From Anas platyrhynchos (Eukaryota; Chordata; Aves; Anseriformes; Anatidae), in NCBI RefSeq assembly GCF_047663525.1, contig NC_092591.1, positions 28,925,001 through 28,989,000 on the forward strand: DNA of 64,000 nucleotides. Direction: 5' to 3'. Each line of letters opens with the position of its first letter. Position 1 is the first letter of the stretch. The notes under the pieces are model-generated. The model was not told the DNA's origin. It saw only the letters and a list, made by a program, of their open reading frames with translations, and searched no databases. The translations under genes were made by a program, and so were the position numbers. Below are positions 19,518 to 30,800 of this stretch, piece after piece.

Positions 19518-22500
19518 CTAAAGGAAACAAAACCTACATTAAAAAAAATAATAATAATAAAATTAAAAAAAAAAAATCCCAGCCCTGGAAGATGCAGCCT
19601 GACCGTGCCCGGGCTGGCCCCGATGCACGGGGCAATGGTGCCCTCTAATGTCGGCCGGCCCGGCAGAGCCGCCCGCTGCCCCCCGGCGATGCCAGGTGCC
19701 CGGGTGGGCTCTGGAAGGGGCTGCGGGTCTTAAATCCGTCAGGAGTGTGGGGAACTGCCAGGGTACCAAAATGCATGGCAGCCAAATTCACCCGCATCTA
19801 GGTTTCGCAGGTTTTTCCGAGCCCGTTTGACTCCTTGGCAAGACCTCTGGATGGGAGACTGCCTTCAGCTCAAGCTGTGAAAATGAGGTTAAGGTGCACA
19901 TCGTCCAGCTCCCCAGGCTGGGTTCCCTCTTGTTTGCCGCTCCCTCAGATCCCTGTGATGGGTTGTGAGATAGCCTGCAATGACGCAGCGAGGTGAGATA
20001 ATTCCCCCCACCCCCTGGCCTCCCGTATGCAATTCTTTAATTAATTTATCTCCTCGCCTACAGCTTTACATTTGTGTTCAGCATAGTAACTTTCTGAAGA
20101 CACGGCACTGAAGCTTTCCCTAATCTCAAGAAGTGATCGTTTTGTAATCTGCCTCGTGGATTCCTGGTGTTAACGTTGCTGCAGGCTCTGAACAAGGACC
20201 AAGTACAACACAGCCGGCGGTGAACCTGCAAGGGAGTGGGTTGGTGGGCTCCCGGGGGGAGTCCATCACATTCCTCCTGCAGCCAGTCTAACTGTACGGA
20301 GGCTGCCCTGCCCGCAGTACGGTATGTGTTCAGATAGGGCAGGGAGTTAATTGTAGCTGGCATAGCACTATAAACACGCTTATGTCATGTTGTAATTGGC
20401 TCTTGGTGAAACAGCTTCACAAAGGTGCAATCAAAGGTAGGCTTTTGCCCCGATGCTAGTAGGTATCTTGCTGTCCTCCAGCAGGCAGCTTTGCCAGCAT
20501 GAGCATTACGATTCTCTTGGTCAAGTCACACAGTAACATATTCTGCACAGAGTCTCCCCATGTTGTTTAAAGTCAAAGAGAGAATCTTATCTCCAACACA
20601 AGCATGGTTTCTGTCCTGGGAAGAACATAAATGAGCCCTGATTATTTATAAATAAGCATGTGCCCTGCACAGCAAAGCCTGTGCGTACAGTGGCACATGG
20701 TGGCATTTCAGACTGACGTGGTACAAATACTTAGAGCATGAACCATGTTCTCAAACATTGCCATAACTGAGTGAGTCAGAAACAAATGTGTTTGCTAACA
20801 GCAAAAGCAGCAGAGGAGCTGGATGCAAAAGACTGAAGGAAAAAGTCCCAATAGCAAATTTGATCTAGGTCCTTTCTTCTTGGCGTACCACAAGCACTGA
20901 GCCAGTCCATGGTTTCTGAGGGTGCTTCCAGCAAGGGGGATGCAGTGGTGGCTTCATTTGTGTGGAGCTGGATGGATTTTTGGCAAATGATTTATTGCTG
21001 AGGCTCAGGAGGAGTATAATCCTTCATGCTGTCCTGGCTGTGTTGGGCAGAGAGGAGTGGAAATGATTAAATCCTTCTTGTTTCATCTTGACGGTTAGGA
21101 GGAGAGAGTCTGGGCAGCATTGCAGAGGAGATTGGTGTCCCTTTGAATAGGAATCTCCAGCACCTGGTCAACACAGGAAGGCAGTGGGAATTTCCTCCTA
21201 GCACCCTCCCTTACAGGGACTAACAGAGATAATCCTACTGCTGTCTGCTTGGGCATTAGGAAAACAAGCTGGCCACTTGTTGCAGCAGCACCTTTTTTCT
21301 TTGTTTCAAATACCTGAGTATTGGCAAAATGCTCTGGTCCCACCACTGCTTTGGCATGGCCAGTGCTGAACCTGCTTGGACTGCAAATTTGCAGGGTTTG
21401 CTTCATTTCTGGGAAAGGCCTATGATGGGTCCTAGTTTTAGTGCATGGAGACTTTTATGTTGAGAATCGTGTGCTCTGGAAAATGACTGTGTGAAGCAGA
21501 GAGCATAGCTCCAGGTGAGCTACTCTTGTGCTATTCCAGCCCTCTCCAACAGCATGCAAAGTTTGCTCTGATTCTGCACAAATAAGAAAATCTCTTTCAG
21601 CGGGCCTAGTGCTGTTTCTAACTTCTGAAGAAGTTCTGAAGAACTGCTGTAAGCAATGAGCCCAAAGTTATGTTGATTTCTTTTTGTGTTGGGCAAATTC
21701 GAGCTGAGGGAGGGTGGGAAGGCCAGGAGGAAACAGTGAAGGGTCTCCAAAGTCTTCCTGTGGTTTGAACTGAAACATAGTGGAGAAACCATACCTCTTG
21801 TATCCCTAGCTAAAATCAAAATTGTGAGTGTTATCCCCAGGCAGAGCTGGCTACAGCTTCTATGCCTGGTATAGGTGATGTGAGCCTGGCTGGCAAAATA
21901 CAAACACTGCTGGTGTCTGGCCACCTCGGGAGATGTCACCATCTCTAAGCTGCTGATAAATCCAGCCCTGCATGCTTACGGATAACCCTCCTCCCTTGTC
22001 CTGCCTTGTCCATGTGTGAGCAGTGAACGTCTGCACTGTAGGGTTGTCCAACCCACAGAGCAGAAGGAGCTGGGCACCGGGCAGCCGCCCCCTTTTCTCC
22101 ACATCCCAAGGAATCTTCACGGAGGTCTGGAGACCTCATGGAGAAACCAGCCAGAGGAATGGGAGGGGATGCACATCTCCCCTGGCCCACGAGCAGATAG
22201 GGGCTTGTCTGGGAATGTAGCACAGACCCTCCTCTGTGCAGGGAAACCATGGTCGGGATGTACAAGGTTTTACAGACACATGCTTTGCAGCTCTCTAATT
22301 GCCTTGTGCAGAAACATACATTAGCAGGAACATTAAATACACATCCGTGTTTTGTTTGTGCTGGGTATAGCTTAGTTGGACGGCTAACCAACAGAGAGAT
22401 TTTTGTTACATTGTGTTGCTGGTGGTCTCTCAAATGCCTGAGAGTTATAAATCAGGCAATTGTTTGATTCTGACACAGGAAAATGTTTTGGTAAATGCAG

Positions 22501-23097
22501 GAGGCTCAAGACTAGCTGAAAATGTCTCAGGCTCCCATTGTTTGCAGAATGTAATGTGTGCAGAGGAAATCTACAGCATTCCTGTGACAAACCGCAACAA
22601 GAAGCTTCATACAGCCCAAATCATTTACAATTCTCATATAAATTATAATGGCTTAAATGTTATTTAAATGATAAACAGCTTTTGCATTCCAGACATTGCT
22701 GTGATTCCAGAAGGTGGCTGTATAATACCAGTTGAATGAAACATTGCATATTGAGGGCTGAACGTGAGGCTTTATTTGCCTGTATCCGTTTTTGTCACAT
22801 CTAGCATGTTCTTTGGATGAGGACCTTGGACTCCCAAAGTACTGTGTGTATCTTGGAGAGTGGGGCTCCATCCATTATCCAGCAGCGAGCTGTCTGGAGG
22901 TCGGTCACGCCAACGTGCCTGTAGGCTGAAGACACAACCCCAGAGAGAGCAGAAGTGTCCATCATTCCTGGCCATCCCCAGGGGCACCACTGGGGGACAT
23001 CACCCCTTGCCCAGGAGGGACAGACCCATTGAGAGACCCCATGGGCTGCAGCACTCACCCGGCCTAGGATTTCAGTGTGGGAGGAGTCTTTTTTTCT

Positions 23098-23098
<1 letters not shown>

Positions 23099-23131
<33 letters not shown>
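23099..23131. repeat. Poly-T run, about 33 bases
   Basis: Uninterrupted T homopolymer; it could be an inverted retroposon tail, but no element body is recognised on either side. Confidence 0.9.
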
Positions 23132-24157
23132 CTTGCTGATTCCTCAGTAACTCAGTATGACAGACCGCTGCAGACTGGTGGCATTTGCTATCTTTTCAGG
23201 CTTTCACTTGGAGGAGTAGGTTGGTGGCTGATCTCCAGATTTGGCCAGCACCCCTTCTCTTTAGGAGCAGCTGACTGAAACTCAAGGGCTCTCCATTCCC
23301 CCAGGAGAGATTTGGGGGCAGAGATGGGCCATGGCAGCACCTGGGAGAAGACTGTCCCAGCAAGGTCCTGCTGGAGCTGGTAAGACTGGATGGGTGCAAA
23401 GAGCTGAGAGTTTTCATCCTATTTGGTCATGTTATTCTTGGTGTGACTCTCCTGAATTCAGGCTGTGGTATTTTTTCCAAAACCCTTCTACAGTTGACAA
23501 AGTCTTTACCCCATGCGCTTGTTTGGAGGTCAGATTCCAGCATTCAGAAATGTTCTCTTCTGGTTTAATTTATCCAGAGTATGAGAGAGGCAGTTTCTAC
23601 TGCCCTGTGGTTAAGCAGCAGGACTGGCGTCCAAAGGATGATCAAATCTGATTCCAGCCTCTTCCACAGACTTCCTCTGATTTCAGACCAGCCATCACAC
23701 CCTGCTGGCTGTTAGTATCCCATCTGCAAGGCAAGGAGGATCCAATTCTTTTCCCTCATCCAAGTCTGGAGCTCTTTTTGTGTTTGCAAGGCACCAGACG
23801 GGGCCTTGGTATTAGATGGAGCTTTGGGACTTTACCATTAAAAAGTCAGTAATAACCAGCCCTATTTCAGATAAAATGTGATTTGCAGTTTAATACGCTA
23901 AGTAACAAAGACTTTACCAAAAGAATGAACAATGGGCTTTTTCCATTTCACAAAATAATTTGCCAGGCAGAATAAGCACACCAGCATTTTTATAAAAACA
24001 AATTATAAATAATTGCTTTTTGCAATTTAATACACACATAGAAAGAGCCAAAGGAGTTCTGCAGCCACTGGGAATCTGATTTCATTGCCGATTTGGACTG
24101 TCTCCGTAGTTTTTATGAAAATCCCTGAAGACTGTGCTATTTTGTAAACTAAACATG

Positions 24158-24160
<3 letters not shown>

Positions 24161-24192
<32 letters not shown>

Positions 24193-24228
24193 GCCATGTG
24201 GATTCTTTTTCCATTCATTAGTAAGCTG

Positions 24229-24262
<34 letters not shown>
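24161..24262. repeat. Two long poly-T runs 41 bases apart
   Basis: T runs of about 28 (24,161-24,188) and 33 (24,230-24,262) bases bracket a short unique segment. The tandem arrangement is consistent with nested or repeated insertion of poly-A-tailed sequence, or slippage expansion. Confidence 0.9.
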
Positions 24263-24263
<1 letters not shown>

Positions 24264-24734
24264 TGAACAATTAAACAAAAGAATAAATCAGTCAACAAGC
24301 ATGGGACATAATAATTCTGGCTGTCCTGGGCCATATACACTCTTATTTGCTCAACAGTATAAATCTTTCAGCAGACTACAGATGAGCCCATTGCACTTGG
24401 GGGTGGGGAAAGGAGGGATGTCCCGATGCACTGAGCAACACCAGCCTGTGGAGCACCTTGGGTTCTCATCAGGAGAGCATTTCTTGACCAGAAGCATTGT
24501 GGTCTCCTTCCTGGGCTGCTCCTACAATGCAGGTGGGTTCAGAGGTATTTGGGAATTGCTTCAGGGTATTGGTTCCTTCTCTTCTCCCATGCTTTGGACA
24601 TAATGGTTCCCAGGGGGTCGTGTTTCCATAAGGGTTCTTGTTTGGTTGGTTGTTTTTTGTTGTTGTTGTTCTGTAGGAGAATTTGACTCATCCCACTGTT
24701 TTTTTTATTTTGATTTGTTTTTTCTTTCTCATAG

Positions 24735-24848
24735 AGGGAGAGCTCACATTGACAGACAATTTGATGCCTGAGAGATGCCTATCACTGCTGGCTAGCACTT
24801 CTGTGCCCCTTAAATGCTCTTTTGAGGCTGTAAATCTTTTTCTGACAG
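24735..24848 (+). other. Exon-like open segment with splice consensus, unrecognised
   Basis: A strong pyrimidine tract ending TTTTTTCTTTCTCATAG precedes 114 bases that stay open in a symmetric 1-1 phase and end at TGACAG|GTAAAT. The peptide (GELTLTDNLMPERC, then a run ending EAVNLFLT) matches no family I know. It may be an untranslated or alternative 5' exon of SLC22A18, or chance. Confidence 0.2.
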
Positions 24849-25229
24849 GTAAATCCCACCCAGAGCACTTCATGTAATTCCAGGTCATATTAACCTTCCT
24901 CTGTCAGAAAACTCAATCTGATGGAAGGATCCAGGACTCATTTCCTCACAATTTACCCTTTTTCAACCAATATTTTCAACTGCTGGTGTTGCTGTGGGTG
25001 GGTTTCCCCTCTCCATGTACTTCTAGCTGGCCTTGCTTCCCATCTCCAGTGATTTGAGAAAGATTTCTGCCCAAGTAACATAAACACTTAGTCTTTACCA
25101 TTTTTTAAAAGATGTTCTCAGGTTTCTCACTCTATTTTTCCACAGATCACCAGATAAATAGGCCTCAGGAAAGCTATACCAGGGAGGGCAACTATAAATA
25201 CTTCAAAATGTTGAGAATAAGTGTCAAGA

Positions 25230-25560
25230 CTTAATGCATAGCTAATAGCCTAATCTGCAGTTTAATCACAAGACCTTTACATTTATCTCCTCACTTGCTT
25301 TCAGCGCAGTCTCCCTGGGATATCTGTCCATTTAAAGTTTATTTATGATACCCAAGAAAATTAATCTGCTATTCATAATGTATTCCTCCCCATTTTTAAA
25401 ATTAAACTTTGTTCTTTAAATATGACTTGTCAGTGGCTGAGTGCTACATGGGGTGTAAATCCACCGCTAATCTAAAAAGTGCCTTTACCTTAAAATGCAA
25501 CGCCAGCCTACACCACCCATTATATCATTATCATTACAGATACAGACGAGCTGCCCCCCC
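25230..25560. promoter_or_regulatory. Candidate conserved non-coding block
   Basis: The block is AT-rich with many enhancer-like cores (CTGCAGTTTAATCAC, AAGAAAATTAATCTGC, TATTCATAATG, CCGCTAATCTAAAAAG, TTATATCATTATCATTAC) and no coding frame of note. It lies 2.2 kb upstream of the first SLC22A18 coding exon. Conservation was not tested. Confidence 0.22.
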
Positions 25561-26570
25561 GCTGGATAAATCCCCTGGGCAGGATGAGGCTCATCTGTGG
25601 AGGGAGCGGGCATTTGATGGAGAGAGGCTGCATGTGCAAGTCATTGCTTTAGTGGGATCTGTTTTCAGTTGCTGCTGAGACAAACTTACCAGTCAAAATA
25701 TTGCAGCTTTTCAAGTCCAAGTCAGCAACATTTCCTGTAAGCAGTGTTTTACATTGTATTTGCGTGAGTCGCTTTTGTGATTGTCTCAAAACCTCGGTAA
25801 AGAGAGCTCTGTCATTAATTTTACTCTTCTATTCAATGCTGGCGATTTGTACATTGTGCCTGTCCAGTGCAAACCAGGAAGTTTTATTTGACAATGTTGC
25901 TGCTGTGCTGCAGGAAACCCAAAGAGCAGAAAAAGCCATTGTTCTGTGCTTAGATGAACTCAATGCCAGGCACCAATCCTTTGCTAAATTGGGATGCACT
26001 CTGGGTAACCTTCCTTCTTCAGTAACAGATATGACTCCTAAACTGCCCCAAGCTGGGTCTGCTCGAGTGGTCGCAGTGGTATAGGAACGTCACTCCTTAA
26101 AAGTGCTTTTTCACTTGCTCCAAATGTGTTTGCAGAAGGTTGTTCCTGGGCAGCCTCCAGCACTATGGCACCAGCCCCTGGTGAATCATTAATCTCTTGG
26201 CCTTCCCCTCACTCACCGGGAGTCAGAGCCCAACAGCCTTCCCCAAATCACCAGGCTCTGCGGAGTAAGAAACTGCCCAGATGTCTCACAGCTCCTTCTC
26301 CCTGGGCTTAGCTAGACACCTGGCAGCCCTGAGATCTGCTCCACGTGCAAGCCAGCAAAGGTACGTATTTGTCTCTGGATTCAGCCTTTGTGGTGAGTTA
26401 AGTCTCCGTTTCCACACAGAGGTGCTCCTCAACAAGCAGCTGGTTGATGTGCTCAGTGATAGAGCCTCAAACCAGAAGGTCTGCAAGAAATGTGAGAATG
26501 TGAGAGCTGGACTGACCAAAGCCTTAAGAATTTCAAGAAGTCAAACGTTCACTTGTGTATGTGCTAGGAA

Positions 26571-26590
26571 AACAAACAAACAAACAAAAA
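26571..26590. repeat. (AAAC)n microsatellite
   Basis: A short AAAC tandem array is followed by an A run. Confidence 0.8.
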
Positions 26591-26624
26591 AAAAACAACA
26601 GAGCTGAGCCAGTTTGTTTAAGCA

Positions 26625-26695
26625 GGACAGTGGACGAGGTCTCCTGAGGTCCCTTCCCAGCAACAGCCCCACGATTCTACAAATTCAGGGTGCTG
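26625..26695 (+). mobile_element. CR1 LINE 3'-end fragment
   Basis: GACGAGGTCTCCTGAGGTCC continues as CTTCCCAGCAACAGCC and CCACGATTCTACAAATTC. This follows the bird CR1 3' end (CTCCTGAGGTCCCTTCCAACCT plus a TTCTATGATTCTA tail). It is a short diverged copy. Confidence 0.65.
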
Positions 26696-26759
26696 GGATC
26701 TCTGTTTTCTGTTCCTCTTTAAAATACCAATAATGCTCAACCAGACCCCCAGGCTTTAG

Positions 26760-26870
26760 CAAGTAAGCAAACAAATAAAACCGGAAGCAGACAAGCAAGG
26801 AAACAAACAAACAACAACAACAACAACAACAAAACCCTAAGCACTCAAGCAAGCAAGCAAATAAACATAA
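26760..26870. repeat. Compound AAAC/AAC/AAGC simple repeat
   Basis: Degenerate AAGCAAAC and AAACAAAC units surround an (ACA)n array near 26,808-26,831. It ends in further AAGC units. Confidence 0.85.
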
Positions 26871-27508
26871 CCCCCAAAGGACAAATGTGTCTTGTTTGTT
26901 TATTTTAATCTTCCAGTTTGCAGTCAGCCTCCTAATTAGTGTGGATTTAATACATTTTTAAAAATTTATTTATGTTTTGGTTTTGGCTAGTAATTTGTAG
27001 TCTGAGTGGAGTCATATGTGAACATTTCCTAGCTCAGGCTCTCTATAAATTTTTACCACCTGGTGCAGTGGGGAGAAAAGGTTCAGCTGGAGATCCTGGT
27101 AAAAACAACTGGAGCTGCATGTAAGAGTGGTGTTTGGCTAGGATCTATGTAAATATATTGCTGGAAGTATGAGGACTTGGAGACAGCCACTTTGCTGTGA
27201 GCTTCACTTGAAACCTCCAGAAATGAAACCTAAGTGCTTTCCATGAAGGATAAAACCAGTCATCTCTTCTGAGCCACCAGAGATAATGGAAGTGAAAGAA
27301 GTGAAGGAGTTAAAGAGCTGAAGGCTTTGTCACATGCTCTCGGTTGGGGCAATGTCCACTTTTACCCTGCTGGGGTTCTCAAGCCAGTCTTTGCTGTGAT
27401 GGTCCTCTGAGCAATGCCTACCTGGGACAAGGCTGAAGAATGAGATCAGTGGCTCAATAAGTGGTTGCCTTTGATCCTGCCTGAGAAGTAAATGAAAGAA
27501 AGGAGGAT

Positions 27509-27529
27509 AAAAAAAAAAAAAAAAAAAAA
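27509..27529. repeat. Poly-A run, about 21 bases
   Basis: Uninterrupted A homopolymer about 230 bases upstream of the first SLC22A18 coding ATG. Confidence 0.9.
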
Positions 27530-27739
27530 GGAAAGAAAATCCCTGCCGATCTGACTCAGCATATTTCACACTGTTAAGCTTTGAACTGTAAACACAGCAT
27601 TTGTACCTTTTGTATACTCCACGTTCCCAGCCAGGACGCACCTTGGTACCACTTTTCAGCCCAGCAGCCTGCAGTAAGTCACCCCTTGAGCACTGCGAGT
27701 GAAAAAGCCACCTCGGGAGGTGAGGAGGAAGCCTGGAGG

Positions 27740-27868
27740 ATGAAGAGTGAGACACAGGGGGAGAGCAAGCACATGGGAGAGCTCAAGAGGGGACAAGTCA
27801 TCCTTGTCACCTACCTGATAGCAACCATAGAGCTGACCTTCGTGTTCATGCAGCTTGGAGTCATGCCT
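27740..27868 (+). CDS. SLC22A18: SLC22A18 first coding exon
   Basis: It encodes helix 1 (GQVILVTYLIATIELTFVFM) and ends at QLGVMP before the donor GTGAGT, phase 0. Two in-frame ATGs are possible: 27,740 (MKSETQGESK) and 27,773 (MGELKRGQVI). The second aligns exactly with an internal Met of the human protein, which also starts further upstream, so both are plausible. The frame is open upstream to 27,581 and a pyrimidine-rich acceptor ends at 27,630 (CCACGTTCCCAG), suggesting that this exon may begin at 27,631 with 5' UTR and be preceded by an untranslated exon. Confidence 0.88.
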
Positions 27869-30800
27869 GTGAGTATGGGTTGCTGGGTTTTATGGCACTT
27901 CTTACCTTCAGTGCCAATTGTGAAGTCTTCTAGCAAAGTCAGAAGGGACTTTTCTAGAAGAAAAAAGAGGAAAGTATATTCCTATCTAGTAGGCAAGCTG
28001 TGACTGTATTCAGGGTGTGCAGCTGCTTTATTGTACTGCAGTAACACCTAGAGCCCTTTCCCGGTCTGAGAGCCCTGCTTGAGGCTGATGTCTCCTGGCT
28101 GTTTTTGCTAGGGTGGGACCTGGGAGTGGTGAGAGACCCAACAAGCTGTCAGGAGGGCTCAGAGGTAGGTTTTCTGACAGCATTATGCTCTCACCGCAGG
28201 GCAAACTGCCAGCAGTGAGGAGTAAGCGTGGCTTGAAACAGTAGGAGCTCTTGGATGTGGCTGAGCTAAGCAGAAGGATAAGAGAAGGGGTGGAGGGACA
28301 GAAGCTGTGGGTGGTGCTGAGTGGACAAAGGAGTGCATCAGTATCTCCTGTGGATAGCAGAGATGCTGCCACAACCACAGAGAAGGGAGCAGCAATGGTC
28401 AAAATATGGCTTGTTGGAAAGGAGATACCAAGTGCAGTCCCCATCTCTCCAGGCCCTGTATTTTGTGTGTCTTTTTTCCATACTCATCCACTTCCTGGTG
28501 TTTCTTTCCAATCTGTGAGTTCCTGGATCCATGACATAGCTGTCCGTCCTTGTCTCTGGTCAGTCCATGCTTTCTGTTACATCTCTGCTGCATTTGTGCC
28601 TCCAGAGGCAAACTGCTCTCTCCTTCCAGGACCAAGACAACCCCATGGTGTCCTGAGCCTGTAGGCTGGGAGTGTTTATTTGTGGTGGCTCTTCAGGGTT
28701 TGCATCTCTTTTCTTTTTGTGGGCATCCCATGCAGACCAAAGGCCACGTTTTTGCCCATATGTTGCTTGCTTTGTTAAACAACATCTCCAAGACCTGGGT
28801 GCTGGGTCTGCAGACAGGAGAAGGCTGGTTAGTGCCTACCTCATCCCTGTGTGCAGAGCCTGAATGGTAAAGGGTCTGCCTCAGGTTTGGCTGTGTTGGA
28901 CCACACATGTAAAAAGTGATTCAGATCCGACACCTGGTTCTAAACTGATGGTTTTGATCACATCCTGCTTATTTTCATCAGCAGATGATATGGGCTAGAG
29001 GCTTTGTATTTATTCAGAAGCCTGAGACAATAAAAGTTGCATCTGTAGGTATGGAGAGCTGAAGTAAGCAATCGTTTGAAGCCACAGTCCTCTATGTGCA
29101 GAAACGAAGCTCTTTTTTCAGAAACATAATATACTTCAATTCCCCTGATCCATTTTTTTTTTTTTTCTTTTTCTTTTCCAGTACTTGGCAAAGAGCCTGG
29201 GTTTGGATTCGGTGGGGTTTGGCTACCTCCAGACAACCTTTGGTGTCCTCCAGCTCGTGGGAGGTCCCATTTTCGGAAGGTAAGGGAGAACAATTCTCAT
29301 GACCCTTTTTGTGGCTGAAAAAGGCCAGACTTTTTTTTTTATATTTTAATCATAAAAATGTTTAGTTCTGGTTCATGGTCCTGCTGAAGTGTTTGAAGAC
29401 TTCATAAATGAACAATGGGAAAATAAATACTGTAAGTAGAAATACCACAATGTCGAAGCAACCTTTATATTAACTTAGCTATGTTTTAATGGCACACATT
29501 TAAGTGTAACAATATACTGGGAACAGGCTTAAGCCATCAGAATCCTCAGAGCCCAGGTCCTAATGGCTTAATCCTGCAAGCATTTTATAAGCATGTGTAA
29601 CCTTAGAAATGTCCTGTGACTGGGAAACTTAGGGAAAAAAGGTATTTATTCTTGTTAAGTAGAGCTGTCAATGAAAAGACTGAGGATCATGTTATTTCTA
29701 AGGCTGAATCTCACTGAATCTACATTAGGGTGTAATACAGAGCTAAAATTCCTCAGAGTTTGGGTGAATTTTTAAGAACTGATCTATCTACAAGTTCATC
29801 TGCAGAAATAGGAAAAGAGTGGGAAAGACTCAGGTTTTCTGCCTACATCATGGGACATTTGTTCCTGTTCTTAATGAAAAGTGAATGGCAAGAAAAATCC
29901 TAGAGTGGCAGGGGAATCTATTCCCTAAAAGCAGAAAACTTGAACTAGCAGTGTGACCCAGCAATGGAGAAACTAAAATGAGATTGAGAAAAATCTAGCT
30001 TTTCTCCTTAGTTCTGCTGCCAATCAGCAAGTGATGCATGGATATGGTGCTAGTATGCGCTGTAGTTTCCCTTTGTGGGATTTTACCTTTGTGATTGACT
30101 TGGGTTGTGAGTTCTGCTGTGTCCTCTAGTAGGCAGTGTGTAGCACCTCAAGGACCTGACATCTCAAAGCCTTTTGATGATACCATAATGCCTGTTTTAA
30201 TACTTGAATGCCCATTTGAATGTTACTCCTTTTAATATAGAAAACTAGAGAGTAGCATTTATGTTTTGGACCTGAGATATCTGATATCTGTTTTTTTCCT
30301 CTGTGCATGTCACTCACTAATGTTCAAAAAAGACACTGAAGGGAATGGGAAAAGGCAAAGAAAAATTCATGTGTGCCTGGCTTCCTGCTGGTGCAAGTGT
30401 GTGTTGCCAGATTGAAGCCAAAATTTGTGACGTAGGTTTGAGATGAAAAGGATTTTCCTATATGTGAGACTGCTTTGTCCTCAATGTGAATGTAGACAAA
30501 GAGAAAATGGGATGGATAAGAAATAGAAAAATGTTGAGTTTAGGTCGGTTCTTGTACATCTTGCCTGGTGCTGCCAAACAGCCATGATATGATGAAGCAC
30601 TGAAATTACCCTTTAAAAACAAAACCAAAAAAGCCTTGGACTATCCAGTAGATTGAGGTCTGTAGGTTACAAATAGCTATTATTAGCTTCCCTGAGTAAG
30701 TAGAAGTTCTGACCTGAGCCTCCTCCTTAACATGAGTCCCTCTGATTCCTTATGCTTAACTCTGTTTGCAGACCAATCTTGGCATTGTTCGTTTGTTTTT

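Larger units (their letters stand above)
19530..27625. other. Intergenic DNA between CDKN1C and SLC22A18
   Basis: No recognised gene. There is a small GC-rich patch at 19,580-19,730 and long T runs at 23,099-23,131, 24,161-24,188 and 24,230-24,262. An exon-like stretch (24,735-24,848), an AT-rich possible regulatory block and complex AAAC/AAC/AAGC repeats are listed separately. Untranslated first exons of SLC22A18 may lie here unseen. Confidence 0.5.

Noticed and set aside
23075-24603. Frames with long Phe or Lys runs near the T homopolymers
   Set aside because: They are translations of poly-T or poly-A and adjacent sequence, with no other coding sign.
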